Below, in pieces: positions 27,720 to 35,884 of a stretch of DNA of 64,000 nt. A model generated the notes under the pieces. The model saw only the letters and a program-made list of their open reading frames with translations, ran no database searches and had not been told where the DNA came from. How positions within the stretch are numbered: position 1 is the first letter of the stretch; each line of letters starts with the position of its first letter. This DNA is from CAVXEF01 sp963827315 (lineage in GTDB: Bacteria; Planctomycetota; Phycisphaerae; Sedimentisphaerales; Anaerobacaceae). The stretch lies in assembly GCA_963827315.1 (NCBI GenBank), contig CAWHAL010000004.1, positions 558,001 to 622,000 of the forward strand. The letters are read 5' to 3'. A program made the translations under genes and the position numbers.

Positions 27720-28624
27720 GTGATTACGAAACCTCCGAGAGAAAACGGAATATTATTGTTGGCGTATTCGTATTGGTAGCCCTGGGCGCATTTGTCTGGT
27801 TGATATTTATGTTTGGCGACCTGCCGGCCGCTGTCACCGGTTTGGGCGCGTTTAAAGTTTTCGTCCAGTTTCCGACCGCTCCGGGTGTGCAGAAGGATAC
27901 TCCGGTTCGTCTTTGCGGTTACCAGATTGGCAGAGTTACGGATGTGATGACTCCGGAAGTCCGTACAGATTTGAATACGCGTTTAGCTTACCACCAGGCC
28001 CTTGTCGTTCTCAGTATCGACAACAAGTATGCTAATATCCCCTCTAATGTCCAGATAAAACTGATGACCCGCGGCCTTGGCAGCAGTTACATCGAACTGA
28101 CCGTCGACCCTACTTTGCCGTTGACGCCGCATGACCCCAACAGGCCCGAAACAAAATTTCTGGTCGATCAGATGCTTCTGCAGGGCTCAACCGGCGTCAC
28201 CAGCGAGTTCTTCCCTGCCGAAAGTCAGAAAAAACTGGAAGATTTGGCCAATAACCTCGACATTCTTATCACACACGCCAATACCATACTCGGCGACCCC
28301 CAAAACAAGGAAAATATAAAGATGAGTTTAGCTAATTTGTCAGATGTATCCGGCCGGGTTAAGGGAACGCTCGAAGAATTCGAACAATTTCTTGCCGCTT
28401 GGGTTGGTGTAAGTGAAGAATTGAGCCGGACCACGAAGGAGTTGAAAGTAATTTTGGAAAAAATAAACACCGGCCACGGTACAGCAGCCAAGTTCATCAA
28501 TGATGGCCAGTTGTATGACGAACTGCTTGAAAATACTCAGCAGATGCAGGTATTACTCCAGGACTTAAGAACCTTCATCGAAAAATCGAACAAACAAGGC
28601 TTTGTACCTATCAAACTAAAGTAA
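27716..28624 (+). CDS. MCE/MlaD-family lipid-transport protein
   Basis: 302 residues, GTG start. One N-terminal membrane helix (NIIVGVFVLVALGAFVWLIF), then an MCE domain (FKVFVQFPTAPGVQKDTPVR, CGYQIGRVTDV, IKLMTRGLGSSYIEL), then a ~140-residue helical/coiled-coil region. MCE proteins form periplasmic hexameric rings or tunnels that move lipids between the membranes. The ABC partners (MlaE permease, MlaF ATPase) are not in the window, so the complex is encoded elsewhere or is orphan. Confidence 0.88.
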   Translation: MSDYETSERKRNIIVGVFVLVALGAFVWLIFMFGDLPAAVTGLGAFKVFVQFPTAPGVQKDTPVRLCGYQIGRVTDVMTPEVRTDLNTRLAYHQALVVLSIDNKYANIPSNVQIKLMTRGLGSSYIELTVDPTLPLTPHDPNRPETKFLVDQMLLQGSTGVTSEFFPAESQKKLEDLANNLDILITHANTILGDPQNKENIKMSLANLSDVSGRVKGTLEEFEQFLAAWVGVSEELSRTTKELKVILEKINTGHGTAAKFINDGQLYDELLENTQQMQVLLQDLRTFIEKSNKQGFVPIKLK

Positions 28625-28674
28625 GATTATTCACAGGGAACGGGCTTCACGGAAAACATACTGCTCGTCGTTCA

Positions 28675-29379
28675 TCAGGTACCTGTAGATAGGTCCTGTT
28701 GTGGACTTTCCTGCAATTCTTCTTTCGGCCGATGCTTCCACCTGCGGTGCAGCCACCAGTACTGGGTGGGCTCCTCTCGTATGAACTGTTCGATTGCCCT
28801 GGTGTATTCGGCTGTAACCCATCTGAGTGGGTCATCCTTGTTGGCCCACTCTTCGGGGAAAATGATGCGGCTTACTCCCATCTCAAAGCAAAAACGGTTA
28901 CCAATTCTTCTGCTGTAGCCTACAACTATCGGCACATTATTACTTATCGCAAGCAGCCCTATGCTTTTGTAAGTGCTTGCTTTTCGGCCGAAAAAATCCA
29001 CAAATACTCCTTTTTTGCCCGCGTCCTGGTCGGCTATAAAACCCAGTGTCGCACCCCTTAATGCAGTATCTGACATCAGTTCGGCTGCCCCCTTTTTGTC
29101 GATTATTTTTTGCCCTTTCCGCCGACGAACGTCGTACAGGTATCTGTTAATAAACTTATTATCCAATGGCCTGGCAATGCTGTAGATATTAAAGCCGAAA
29201 AGACTAAGCATATAGCCCATAATTTCAAAGTTGCCATAATGGGCGGTCACCGTTATCAACCCTTTGCCTTCGTGCATCAGCCACTTGGCTTGTTCGGCCA
29301 TTTTGAACCGGGAGTACCGACGCCAGTTGTGTTTTCCTACTAATCGCGGAGCCCAGAGCACATCGACTGCCAGCATCAC
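28675..29379 (-). CDS. LpxL/HtrB-like acyltransferase, body (frame-broken gene)
   Basis: 235 residues of a lysophospholipid/lipid A acyltransferase of the LpxL family. The catalytic HX4E is in VTAHYGNFEIMGY; the later GFIADQDAGKKGVFVDFFGR is the family acceptor loop. Membrane-associated; adds a secondary acyl chain to lipid A or a similar lipid. The body frame is homologous upstream of its first ATG (SFPEKDEQWRRQTGRRSFEH), directly continuing the N-terminal piece at 29423-29647, which is in another frame. The whole gene is therefore 28675-29647 with a shift near 29437-29448. Mutation or sequence error cannot be told apart here. Confidence 0.8.
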   Translation of the reverse strand: MMLAVDVLWAPRLVGKHNWRRYSRFKMAEQAKWLMHEGKGLITVTAHYGNFEIMGYMLSLFGFNIYSIARPLDNKFINRYLYDVRRRKGQKIIDKKGAAELMSDTALRGATLGFIADQDAGKKGVFVDFFGRKASTYKSIGLLAISNNVPIVVGYSRRIGNRFCFEMGVSRIIFPEEWANKDDPLRWVTAEYTRAIEQFIREEPTQYWWLHRRWKHRPKEELQESPQQDLSTGT

Positions 29380-29422
29380 GATATGCTCGAAACTCCGCCG
29401 GCCGGTCTGTCGACGCCATTGT

Positions 29423-29647
29423 TCATCTTTTTCCGGGAAACTTGCGCAGGTTGTCCAATGCCCTCTTTCGGCCGCGATGATAGTATTTCCACAATAATCG
29501 CCCCAGCAAACACGCCGTTCTTAGGTTTGTCTCAACATCAAATAGCTGAATAAAAACAACAAGAATCCGAAGTGCAATATAAATAAGCCAGTCTATGACC
29601 ACGTTGTTTTTCTTCTTTTTTTCTCTTAGTCGCGTTAGGTCAGCCAT
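29423..29647 (-). pseudogene. N-terminal piece of the LpxL-like acyltransferase
   Basis: 74 residues: basic start, one membrane helix (VIDWLIYIALRILVVFIQLF), then TACLLGRLLWKYYHRGRKRA and LDNLRKFPGKR-stop. LpxL proteins normally continue LDNLRxSFPEK, which is found one base later in the body frame. The break is inside TGCGCAAGTTTC on the coding strand. Without the shift the two parts form one protein of ~320 residues. Confidence 0.75.
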
Positions 29648-29849
29648 AGCAGGATTTTAGAATCAAAATCGTTGATGTCAAGCCTTGATGCTGCCGTTTC
29701 AGTCCCTTTTGAGTGTAGAGAAAATTTCTTGTTTGTTATGTGGTTATCCGTTACCATTGGTCTCGGAAGAAAATTTGAATGGCTTGGCAGCAAAAGCACA
29801 ATGTCTGATGCGGGTCATTCCGACAGTGAATATGTTAGAAGACAGATTT

Positions 29850-31025
29850 ATGAGTGATTTAGTCCCTCCACATGGTGGAACTTTAGCTCCATTGTTGGTT
29901 CAGGACCGGCGGGAACGAATGGATTGTATCGAACGGGCAAAAACCTTGCCGAAACTGCACCTCAGCTCAAAGGAAGTCTCCGATGTAATTATGCTCGCAA
30001 CGGGGGCATTTAGCCCTTTGAAGGGCTTTATGTGCAGGAGCGATTACCAGACTGTGGTCGACGGGATGCGATTGTCCTGTGGCTTACTCTGGCCTATTCC
30101 AGTGACGGTTGCTGTTTCGAAAGAGGTTGCTGATGGTATTAAGCCTAGCCAGCAGGTTGCGCTGGTTGATGGTGAACGCAACGAGATTATAGCTGCTATG
30201 GTTGTCGAAGATAAATTCACTTATAACAAAAAGGCAGAGGCTCTCGGCGTCTTCGGCACACAGGACCACGCCCACCCCGCTGTAAAAAAAATTTACGACC
30301 AGGGCGAAGTCTACCTCGGCGGAACAATCCAGGCCTATAGTGAAGGCGGATACCCGGAGAAATACCCCGAGTTTGCAAGACCTGCTGAAACACGCGAAAT
30401 TTTCAAAAAAAAAGGCTGGAGAACCGTCGCCGCATTTCAAACACGTAATCCAATACATCGCAGCCATGAATATCTCACAAAGGTTGCGATGGAGGTATGC
30501 GATGGCCTCTTTATCCATCCTATCGTCGGTAAACTTAAGGCCGACGACATCCCTGCCGATATCCGCATGAAATGCTATAAGGCTATGCTCGATAATTATT
30601 ATCCCAAAGAGCGCGTCGTTCTGAAGGTTTATCCAATGGAGATGAGGTATGGCGGCCCAAAGGAGGCTGTTCTGCACGCCATCATCAGACAGAATTTCGG
30701 ATGCAGCCATTTGATTGTCGGACGCGACCACGCAGGCGTAGGCAATTATTATACCCCCTTCGAAGCGCAGGAAATATTTGAAAAGTTAGACCCCTCTGAC
30801 TTGCATATCAAACCCCTAAAGCTCGATTGGACTTTTTGGTGCTACAAATGCGGTGCCGCTGTTTCCGCAAAGACCTGCCCCCATCCTGATAAAGACCGCT
30901 TGATGATTAGCGGTACTGAGCTGCGGGCGATGCTTGCTAAAGGCCGCAAACCCCCGGAAGAATTTGGCCGACCCGAAGTGATGGACATCCTGATTGATTA
31001 CTACGCGGGTAATCGTCAAAAGTAG
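29850..31025 (+). CDS. sat: Sulfate adenylyltransferase (ATP sulfurylase)
   Basis: 391 residues from ATG 29850 (MSDLVPPHGG), the typical N-terminus of the single-chain Sat type; the upstream frame to 29685 has no family match. Makes adenosine phosphosulfate from ATP and sulfate. Motifs: FQTRNPIHRSHEYL (QxRNPxHxxH), GRDHAGVGNYY, and a C-terminal zinc-ribbon-like CYKCGAAVSAKTCPHP followed by the ISGTELRAML segment. No APS reductase, APS kinase or sulfite reductase is nearby, so assimilatory versus dissimilatory use cannot be decided. Confidence 0.95.
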   Translation: MSDLVPPHGGTLAPLLVQDRRERMDCIERAKTLPKLHLSSKEVSDVIMLATGAFSPLKGFMCRSDYQTVVDGMRLSCGLLWPIPVTVAVSKEVADGIKPSQQVALVDGERNEIIAAMVVEDKFTYNKKAEALGVFGTQDHAHPAVKKIYDQGEVYLGGTIQAYSEGGYPEKYPEFARPAETREIFKKKGWRTVAAFQTRNPIHRSHEYLTKVAMEVCDGLFIHPIVGKLKADDIPADIRMKCYKAMLDNYYPKERVVLKVYPMEMRYGGPKEAVLHAIIRQNFGCSHLIVGRDHAGVGNYYTPFEAQEIFEKLDPSDLHIKPLKLDWTFWCYKCGAAVSAKTCPHPDKDRLMISGTELRAMLAKGRKPPEEFGRPEVMDILIDYYAGNRQK

Positions 31026-31084
31026 TGCTTTGCTAACCTGTATTTGTTGCAAAAGCCCCGCTTCTAATTTTGGGATTCGGTTTT

Positions 31085-31846
31085 TTAGCTTATTATTCCA
31101 CTTATGTATTCCCTGGTCATTTCTTCTTTGGGATTTTCAAAAATGTCCTCTGCTGGACCATGTTCTATCAATTCGCCGCAATAAAGAAAAATTACATAAT
31201 CGGCGAGTCTTTTTGCCTGCCGCAAAATGTGGGTAACAATAATGGTTGTGTATTTATCCTTTAGTTTAAGGAAGCTCTGCTCGATTCGTTGGCTCGACTT
31301 TGGGTCAAGGGCCGACGTCGGTTCGTCGGCAAGGATAATCTCTGGTTCAACTGCCAATCCTCTCGCCAGGCAAAGTCTTTGTTGCTGGCCCACCGAGATT
31401 TTCGATGCCGACGTATGTAGTCTGTCCTTGACTTCATCCCATAAGCTCGCTTCCTTAAGGTAATACTCGACAATCTGGCTCAACTTCTTTTTGTTTTTTA
31501 GTCCGTGTATTCTTGGGCCATAGGCGACATTATCATAAATTGACATTGGCAGAGGATAAGGACTCTGGGCAAGCAGGCCCATCTTTTTTCTGATGTGAGT
31601 AACTTCCGTTTTCGGGTCGAAGATATTTTCTCCATCCACGAAAACTTTGCCGGTAACCCTGACGCCCTCTACGGAGTCTATCAGGCGGTTGAATGACTTT
31701 AGAAGCGTGGTTTTACCACAGCCTGATGGGCCAATAATAGCGATTATCTTCTTGTCCGGAATGTCAATGGTTATGTTTTTCAGTGCCCGCTGGTTTCCGT
31801 AAAATACATTCAGTTTGCGGACGCTTATGTGTGTTTTGAATTCCAT
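31085..31846 (-). CDS. PstB-like ABC transporter ATPase
   Basis: 253 residues, close to PstB in length and sequence (GPSGCGKTTLLKSFNRLID, MSIYDNVAYGPRIHG, LADEPTSALDP, THILRQAKRLAD). Energises the PstC/PstA-like permease. Two departures from phosphate PstB: the ABC signature is ISVGQQQRLCLAR rather than LSGGQQQR, with valine for the second residue of SGGQ, and the Q-loop is LLAQSPYPLP rather than VFQKPNPFP. Last gene of the eight-gene minus-strand unit; no PhoU or PhoB/R follows. May belong to a Pst-like paralogous transporter. Confidence 0.85.
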   Translation of the reverse strand: MEFKTHISVRKLNVFYGNQRALKNITIDIPDKKIIAIIGPSGCGKTTLLKSFNRLIDSVEGVRVTGKVFVDGENIFDPKTEVTHIRKKMGLLAQSPYPLPMSIYDNVAYGPRIHGLKNKKKLSQIVEYYLKEASLWDEVKDRLHTSASKISVGQQQRLCLARGLAVEPEIILADEPTSALDPKSSQRIEQSFLKLKDKYTTIIVTHILRQAKRLADYVIFLYCGELIEHGPAEDIFENPKEEMTREYISGIIS

Positions 31847-31855
31847 CCTGCTCTC

Positions 31856-32707
31856 CTATTTAACTATGTGCCTGGTGAGTCTTCTGGTTAGAAGCCTGGA
31901 AGTTATGCTTATTATTAAAATTATGATAGTGAGTATAAACGCAGAAGCGTATGCCCTCTCCTGGACTTCAGGAAAAGGGGTTCCGAGTTGAAAGAAAATG
32001 GCTAACGGCAGCGTTGCCGCCGGGCGTAGCAGTGAGCCCGGAATAAAATCGCTAAAGCCGGCAGTAAAAAGTACTGAAGCTGCGTCTCCTATGCCTCTTC
32101 CGAAGGCTATCAGCACTGCGGTTAGTATCCCAGGCAGTGTTTGTCTGACCACCACTTTCAAAGCGGTTTCTAACTTGGTTGCTCCTAAGGCGTAGGATGC
32201 TTCCAAAAGTTCTTTCGGCGCCATTCTTATTACTTCATCCATCGCTCTGCTCATAATAGGCAGCATCAGCAGTGATACGGCGATGATACCCCCTAAGAGC
32301 GAGGCCCCCAGACCGAAGAAAAGCATAATTATAAAGCCAAAAGCCCCATACACTATTGATGGAACACCCCACAAAACATCAAAGGAAAAGCGGGTAAAAG
32401 TTATTATGCGGGAACCCTTCTTGGCGTATACATTCAGATACAGGACAACAGGCAAACTTATCACGATAGCTAAAAAGGTTGCTCCAGTTGCCAGATAGAT
32501 GGAGCCGACGATAGCATTCAATATTCCACCTTCTTTGCCGAGGTAGAATCCGCCTTTGGGAGTTTGTGTAATCATTGCCAGATTCATCGCAGGCAGTCCC
32601 TTCGTAATGACTGTGGCCAGTATGAGCATAAGGCTTGAAAGAATGATAAGCGTAGAGACTATCATTAATCCCTTAAACAAACCTTCTTCTATTTTTCTTT
32701 TATCCAT
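31856..32707 (-). CDS. PstA-like ABC transporter permease
   Basis: 283 residues, six predicted membrane helices. Contains the permease EAA-type loop EASYALGATKLETALKVV and FDVLWGVPSIVYGAFGF, both as in PstA. Forms the inner-membrane channel with the PstC-like protein. Nine bp separate it from the ATPase gene and nine from pstC-like, so it is co-transcribed. Ligand is expected to be an oxyanion; see the binding-protein entry for doubt about phosphate. Confidence 0.87.
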   Translation of the reverse strand: MDKRKIEEGLFKGLMIVSTLIILSSLMLILATVITKGLPAMNLAMITQTPKGGFYLGKEGGILNAIVGSIYLATGATFLAIVISLPVVLYLNVYAKKGSRIITFTRFSFDVLWGVPSIVYGAFGFIIMLFFGLGASLLGGIIAVSLLMLPIMSRAMDEVIRMAPKELLEASYALGATKLETALKVVVRQTLPGILTAVLIAFGRGIGDAASVLFTAGFSDFIPGSLLRPAATLPLAIFFQLGTPFPEVQERAYASAFILTIIILIISITSRLLTRRLTRHIVK

Positions 32708-32716
32708 TTTACTGTT

Positions 32717-33694
32717 TTACTGTATGGTTTTTTCAACTCTGATTAGAACAACTCTGGCTATGATGTTGAAAAACAGCACTACCAGCAATAAAACCAAACA
32801 GGCGAGCAGCAACGCTGAGTCATATAGTGGCACAGACAGCATTTCTCCATAATTGTTGGCAATCAATGCCGGCAGAGGGTATGCGGGGTCAAATATAGAA
32901 GATGGGGCCTTGGCTACGTTTCCGGCTACCATAAGTACCGCCATCGTTTCGCCGAATGCCCGCGACAGCCCCAATACGATGGCTGCAATAATGCCCGGCA
33001 TAGCTTTGCGTATGACAACATGTTTTATCGTCTGCCACTTGGTTGCACCTAAAGATAGAGAAGCCTCCCTGATTTCATAAGGTACGCACCCGAGAACCTC
33101 CACTGAGACGTGGATGATTATGGGAAATATCATTATCGCAAGGACAACGCCGCCTGCGAGCACACTGTAGCCGGTTGAGAAAGTTCCGAAGAAAGGTCCG
33201 ATGTGGTTTTTTATCAGCGGAACTATAACCAGAACCCCCCAGACTCCGTAGACCACTGGTGGTATGCCTGCAAGCAGGTCAATAAGGGGTTTTGTCCATT
33301 CCCGTACGTATCTCGGTGCGTACTCAGAGAGGCAGATTGCCGTTAAAAGACATAGAGGGATTGCGATAACAACAGCTACCCCCGTTACCCAGAGCGACCC
33401 CATGATAAATGGGAAAAAGCCAAACTCTTTTCTTAAAGGGTGCCAGGAGGTTGAGAATAATAGTTCACTTAAAGATTTAGTTGCCAGAATCGGCCTTGAC
33501 CTCTGGTATAATCCAAGGGCCATCAGAAACACAATCGAGCTGGAAAAAATCGTCAACAGTTGCATAAGTCTGCCGGCGAATCTGTCCTTTAACAATCTTT
33601 TGCTCTGCATAACTTTCCGTCTTTTGTAACGTCCGGCTTCCTGCATCTTCGATATCGAGAAAATTTCGCCCGTCCGTATTTCTAACCTATCCAC
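32717..33694 (-). CDS. PstC-like ABC transporter permease
   Basis: Up to 325 residues; an internal start near MQSKRLLKDRFAG is also likely. Six or more membrane helices with the EAA loop REASLSLGATKWQTIKHVV, LLAGIPPVVYGVWGV and GLSRAFGETMAVLMVAGN, all PstC-like. Overlaps the upstream Fe-S protein gene by 13 bp, which ties the Fe-S protein into this transcript. Confidence 0.87.
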   Translation of the reverse strand: MDRLEIRTGEIFSISKMQEAGRYKRRKVMQSKRLLKDRFAGRLMQLLTIFSSSIVFLMALGLYQRSRPILATKSLSELLFSTSWHPLRKEFGFFPFIMGSLWVTGVAVVIAIPLCLLTAICLSEYAPRYVREWTKPLIDLLAGIPPVVYGVWGVLVIVPLIKNHIGPFFGTFSTGYSVLAGGVVLAIMIFPIIIHVSVEVLGCVPYEIREASLSLGATKWQTIKHVVIRKAMPGIIAAIVLGLSRAFGETMAVLMVAGNVAKAPSSIFDPAYPLPALIANNYGEMLSVPLYDSALLLACLVLLLVVLFFNIIARVVLIRVEKTIQ

Positions 33695-34332
33695 AACCCT
33701 TCGATACGCACACGAAGGCCATCCTTTGTTTTAGCCAACTGGTTGACGAGGCCGCAATGTCGCCACTGGAGCATACAGTATCTTGGCTGGAAATAATAAC
33801 GCCTGCCAATCTGGAGCTCCTGCCTTTTGTATTTCACCACTCCTTCATAAGCTGTGGTGTTATAGTAGCCGATATTAATGCCTCTTTCCCTCGACAGCAT
33901 CGGACCAACAATACACCATACAACAGTCCCGTTGAAATAATCAGGCTCATCCACGACTACGCCGACATGAGTGACGGGACAGCCGCAGGAAATCCATGCG
34001 GGACGACCATACAGGACATCGCCTTTCTTGATTTTAAGCTTTTCTACATTCGTCGGGTTAAATAGTATTATGGTTTCTCTTGGCCCGGCCTCACCGGGAA
34101 ATTTGTCCAGAATAAAATCGTATTCTCTGTCGAGGTTGTCCTTCCATGTGATGTCTTCTTCTTTGAATTCTGGGCTAATCGGGTATATTTTTTTCTCTCC
34201 CACAAAAATACACCGATTTATCGCAGTATCATCTTTCGACACTATTTCAGCAAATTCCCGGCAGGTTTTGAAGCCGCATAAACCACAATTCTTTCCCGGT
34301 ATTTGTTCGAGTAACTGTTTCGTATCAGTCAT
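33682..34332 (-). CDS. 4Fe-4S-domain protein of the Pst-like cluster
   Basis: 216 residues. The N-terminal motif is GKNCGLCGFKTCREFAE with a fourth Cys in NRCIF (C16, C19, C24, C41), the CX2CX4CX16C arrangement of the 4Fe-4S domain seen in corrinoid-protein and ferredoxin-like modules. The C-terminal part carries two more Cys sets, ISCGCPVTHVG and YCMLQWRHCGLV, perhaps a second metal site. No membrane segment: cytoplasmic. It sits between the GTPase and the permease genes with 2-bp spacing and 13-bp overlap. Function unknown; a redox or metal-delivery role is inference. Confidence 0.7.
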   Translation of the reverse strand: MTDTKQLLEQIPGKNCGLCGFKTCREFAEIVSKDDTAINRCIFVGEKKIYPISPEFKEEDITWKDNLDREYDFILDKFPGEAGPRETIILFNPTNVEKLKIKKGDVLYGRPAWISCGCPVTHVGVVVDEPDYFNGTVVWCIVGPMLSRERGINIGYYNTTAYEGVVKYKRQELQIGRRYYFQPRYCMLQWRHCGLVNQLAKTKDGLRVRIEGLWIG

Positions 34333-34334
34333 TA

Positions 34335-35033
34335 TTATTCTCCTCTGTAAAATATGTCTGACTCCAAGGTTCTTAACACTCCAAAATGAGCCTGGGCGCC
34401 GATTTGCTTCTTACCCACACAAATGGTGCATGTTCCGACAGGCGGATTGCCTCTGAGCAATAGTGGCTCTTTGACCTCCTGCATCCTTTCGATTCTTTTT
34501 ATGATGTGTCCTATGTTTATGCCGTGTAACGCATCAGTTTCTATAACGTCCGCCTTCGCTGCTTGATTAATATTAGCCCTGAACACCTCTTTCTCTGCCT
34601 GTGACACCAGGTCAATCTTTGTTACTATCGCAATATCTGCCAGTGACAGCATCGGCCCAATCTTTCGGGGCAGGTTCATTCCGCTGGTGGCCTCCAGAAC
34701 AACCATACCAAGTGAATTATCAATATAAGGGGAACATCTCAGGCACAGTCCTGCTGTTTCAACAAAAAGTATATCTGCCTGCTCCTGGCGCGCCCACTCT
34801 ATAGCGTCTCCAAGAACCACTACATTGCAGTGGTCAGGGCACAAGTCCCCTGAATAAACCTTTTTCGCTGGTATTGAAAACTTGTCTCTAAAGAGCTCAT
34901 CCTCGTCGGCAAACTGGACATCTATTTTTAAGTATGCGGGCCTGACCCCTTTTTCTATAAGCCCTTTAATGACCTGCTTCAATACTGTTGTCTTGCCGCT
35001 TGTCGGCGGTCCGGCACATATCACAACCTTCAT
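34335..35033 (-). CDS. HypB/CobW-like P-loop GTPase of the Pst-like cluster
   Basis: 232 residues. Walker A is GPPTSGKTT near the N-terminus, then KIDVQFADEDEL (switch-like), DILFVETAGLCLRCSP (Walker B ETAG) and AIVTKIDLVSQAE (NKxD-type base motif TKID). This is the SIMIBI class fold of HypB, UreG and CobW metal chaperones. Extra cysteines (LCPDHC, CLRC, and a C-terminal GTCTICVG) could bind a metal. Probably handles metal insertion or transfer next to the 4Fe-4S partner. Its presence inside a Pst-like operon is unusual. Confidence 0.75.
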   Translation of the reverse strand: MKVVICAGPPTSGKTTVLKQVIKGLIEKGVRPAYLKIDVQFADEDELFRDKFSIPAKKVYSGDLCPDHCNVVVLGDAIEWARQEQADILFVETAGLCLRCSPYIDNSLGMVVLEATSGMNLPRKIGPMLSLADIAIVTKIDLVSQAEKEVFRANINQAAKADVIETDALHGINIGHIIKRIERMQEVKEPLLLRGNPPVGTCTICVGKKQIGAQAHFGVLRTLESDIFYRGE

Positions 35034-35052
35034 ACCTTATTCCTTCCTTTCG

Positions 35053-35856
35053 TCAGGCGACGTATCCCAGTATCTTTAATTTACTCTCCAGCTCCCTGTG
35101 GCTCAGACGCTCCCCTATTCTTATGCTGTTTCTAAAGTCCAGCATAAGGTCGTCTATCTTTTTTATATGTTCACCCACCCGCAGTTCTTCATCGTCTGTT
35201 ACAATTACTTTTTGCATCGCTCCGCTTTTCATAACGATTCTGAAGTCCGAGAGAAGCGTTATTCTCGGGTCATGTGTGACGAAGATGAAAATCTTCTCAT
35301 ACCTTTTCAAAAGCTCCATAGCTTTTGTGCGATGGATGCCGGCATTTTCTATCTCATCCAGCAGAATTATCGGCGAATTTCCTATTATTACCGCATCTGC
35401 TATCAAAAGCGCGCGGGTTTGCCCCCCGGATAATTCGGTCATCACACTGTCCAAAAGTATGGCTTCTCCTGTCAGCTCGTTTGCAAAGTCCAGTGTTTCT
35501 TCTACAATCAAGTTGCTTTTACCGCTTTGTCTTATCCTGGCGTGGGTCTCCAGAAATTTCTCTACAGGCATGTCCGACAGAAAATTCGTATGCTGGGTAA
35601 TCAATGCAATGGGATTTTTAGATGGGTCCCCCACAATTTCTTCTGATGGAACAGCATCATTTATGAGTATCCTTCTTCGAGATGGTGTATTTTCGTTTGC
35701 GAACAGTTCTATATCGTTAATCAATGCGGTTTTTCCTGAACCCGTCGGCCCAACGATGCTTACCTCATCACCCATTTCAAAACTGACCTCGCTCACTAAT
35801 TCCTTGTCTCCTGTTCTGCCATAACCTCCGATTATTGTTATTCGCTTTATTTCCAT
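35053..35856 (-). CDS. Second ABC-type ATPase of the Pst-like cluster
   Basis: 267 residues. Walker A GPTGSGKTALIND, intact signature LSGGQTRALLIADAVI, Walker B PIILLDEIENAGI, H-loop FVTHDPRI. It has no membrane domain and differs clearly from PstB, so the operon has two ATPases for one permease pair. DEIENAG in place of the transporter DEPTSALD suggests a soluble, non-transport ABC protein, perhaps a chaperone-like partner of the GTPase. No close functional match recognised. Confidence 0.75.
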   Translation of the reverse strand: MEIKRITIIGGYGRTGDKELVSEVSFEMGDEVSIVGPTGSGKTALINDIELFANENTPSRRRILINDAVPSEEIVGDPSKNPIALITQHTNFLSDMPVEKFLETHARIRQSGKSNLIVEETLDFANELTGEAILLDSVMTELSGGQTRALLIADAVIIGNSPIILLDEIENAGIHRTKAMELLKRYEKIFIFVTHDPRITLLSDFRIVMKSGAMQKVIVTDDEELRVGEHIKKIDDLMLDFRNSIRIGERLSHRELESKLKILGYVA

Positions 35857-35884
35857 AATATCTCCTGTTGATTTCTTAACGCTT

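Noticed and set aside
30084..30731. 215-residue minus-strand ORF
   Set aside because: Antisense shadow of the firm sat gene.
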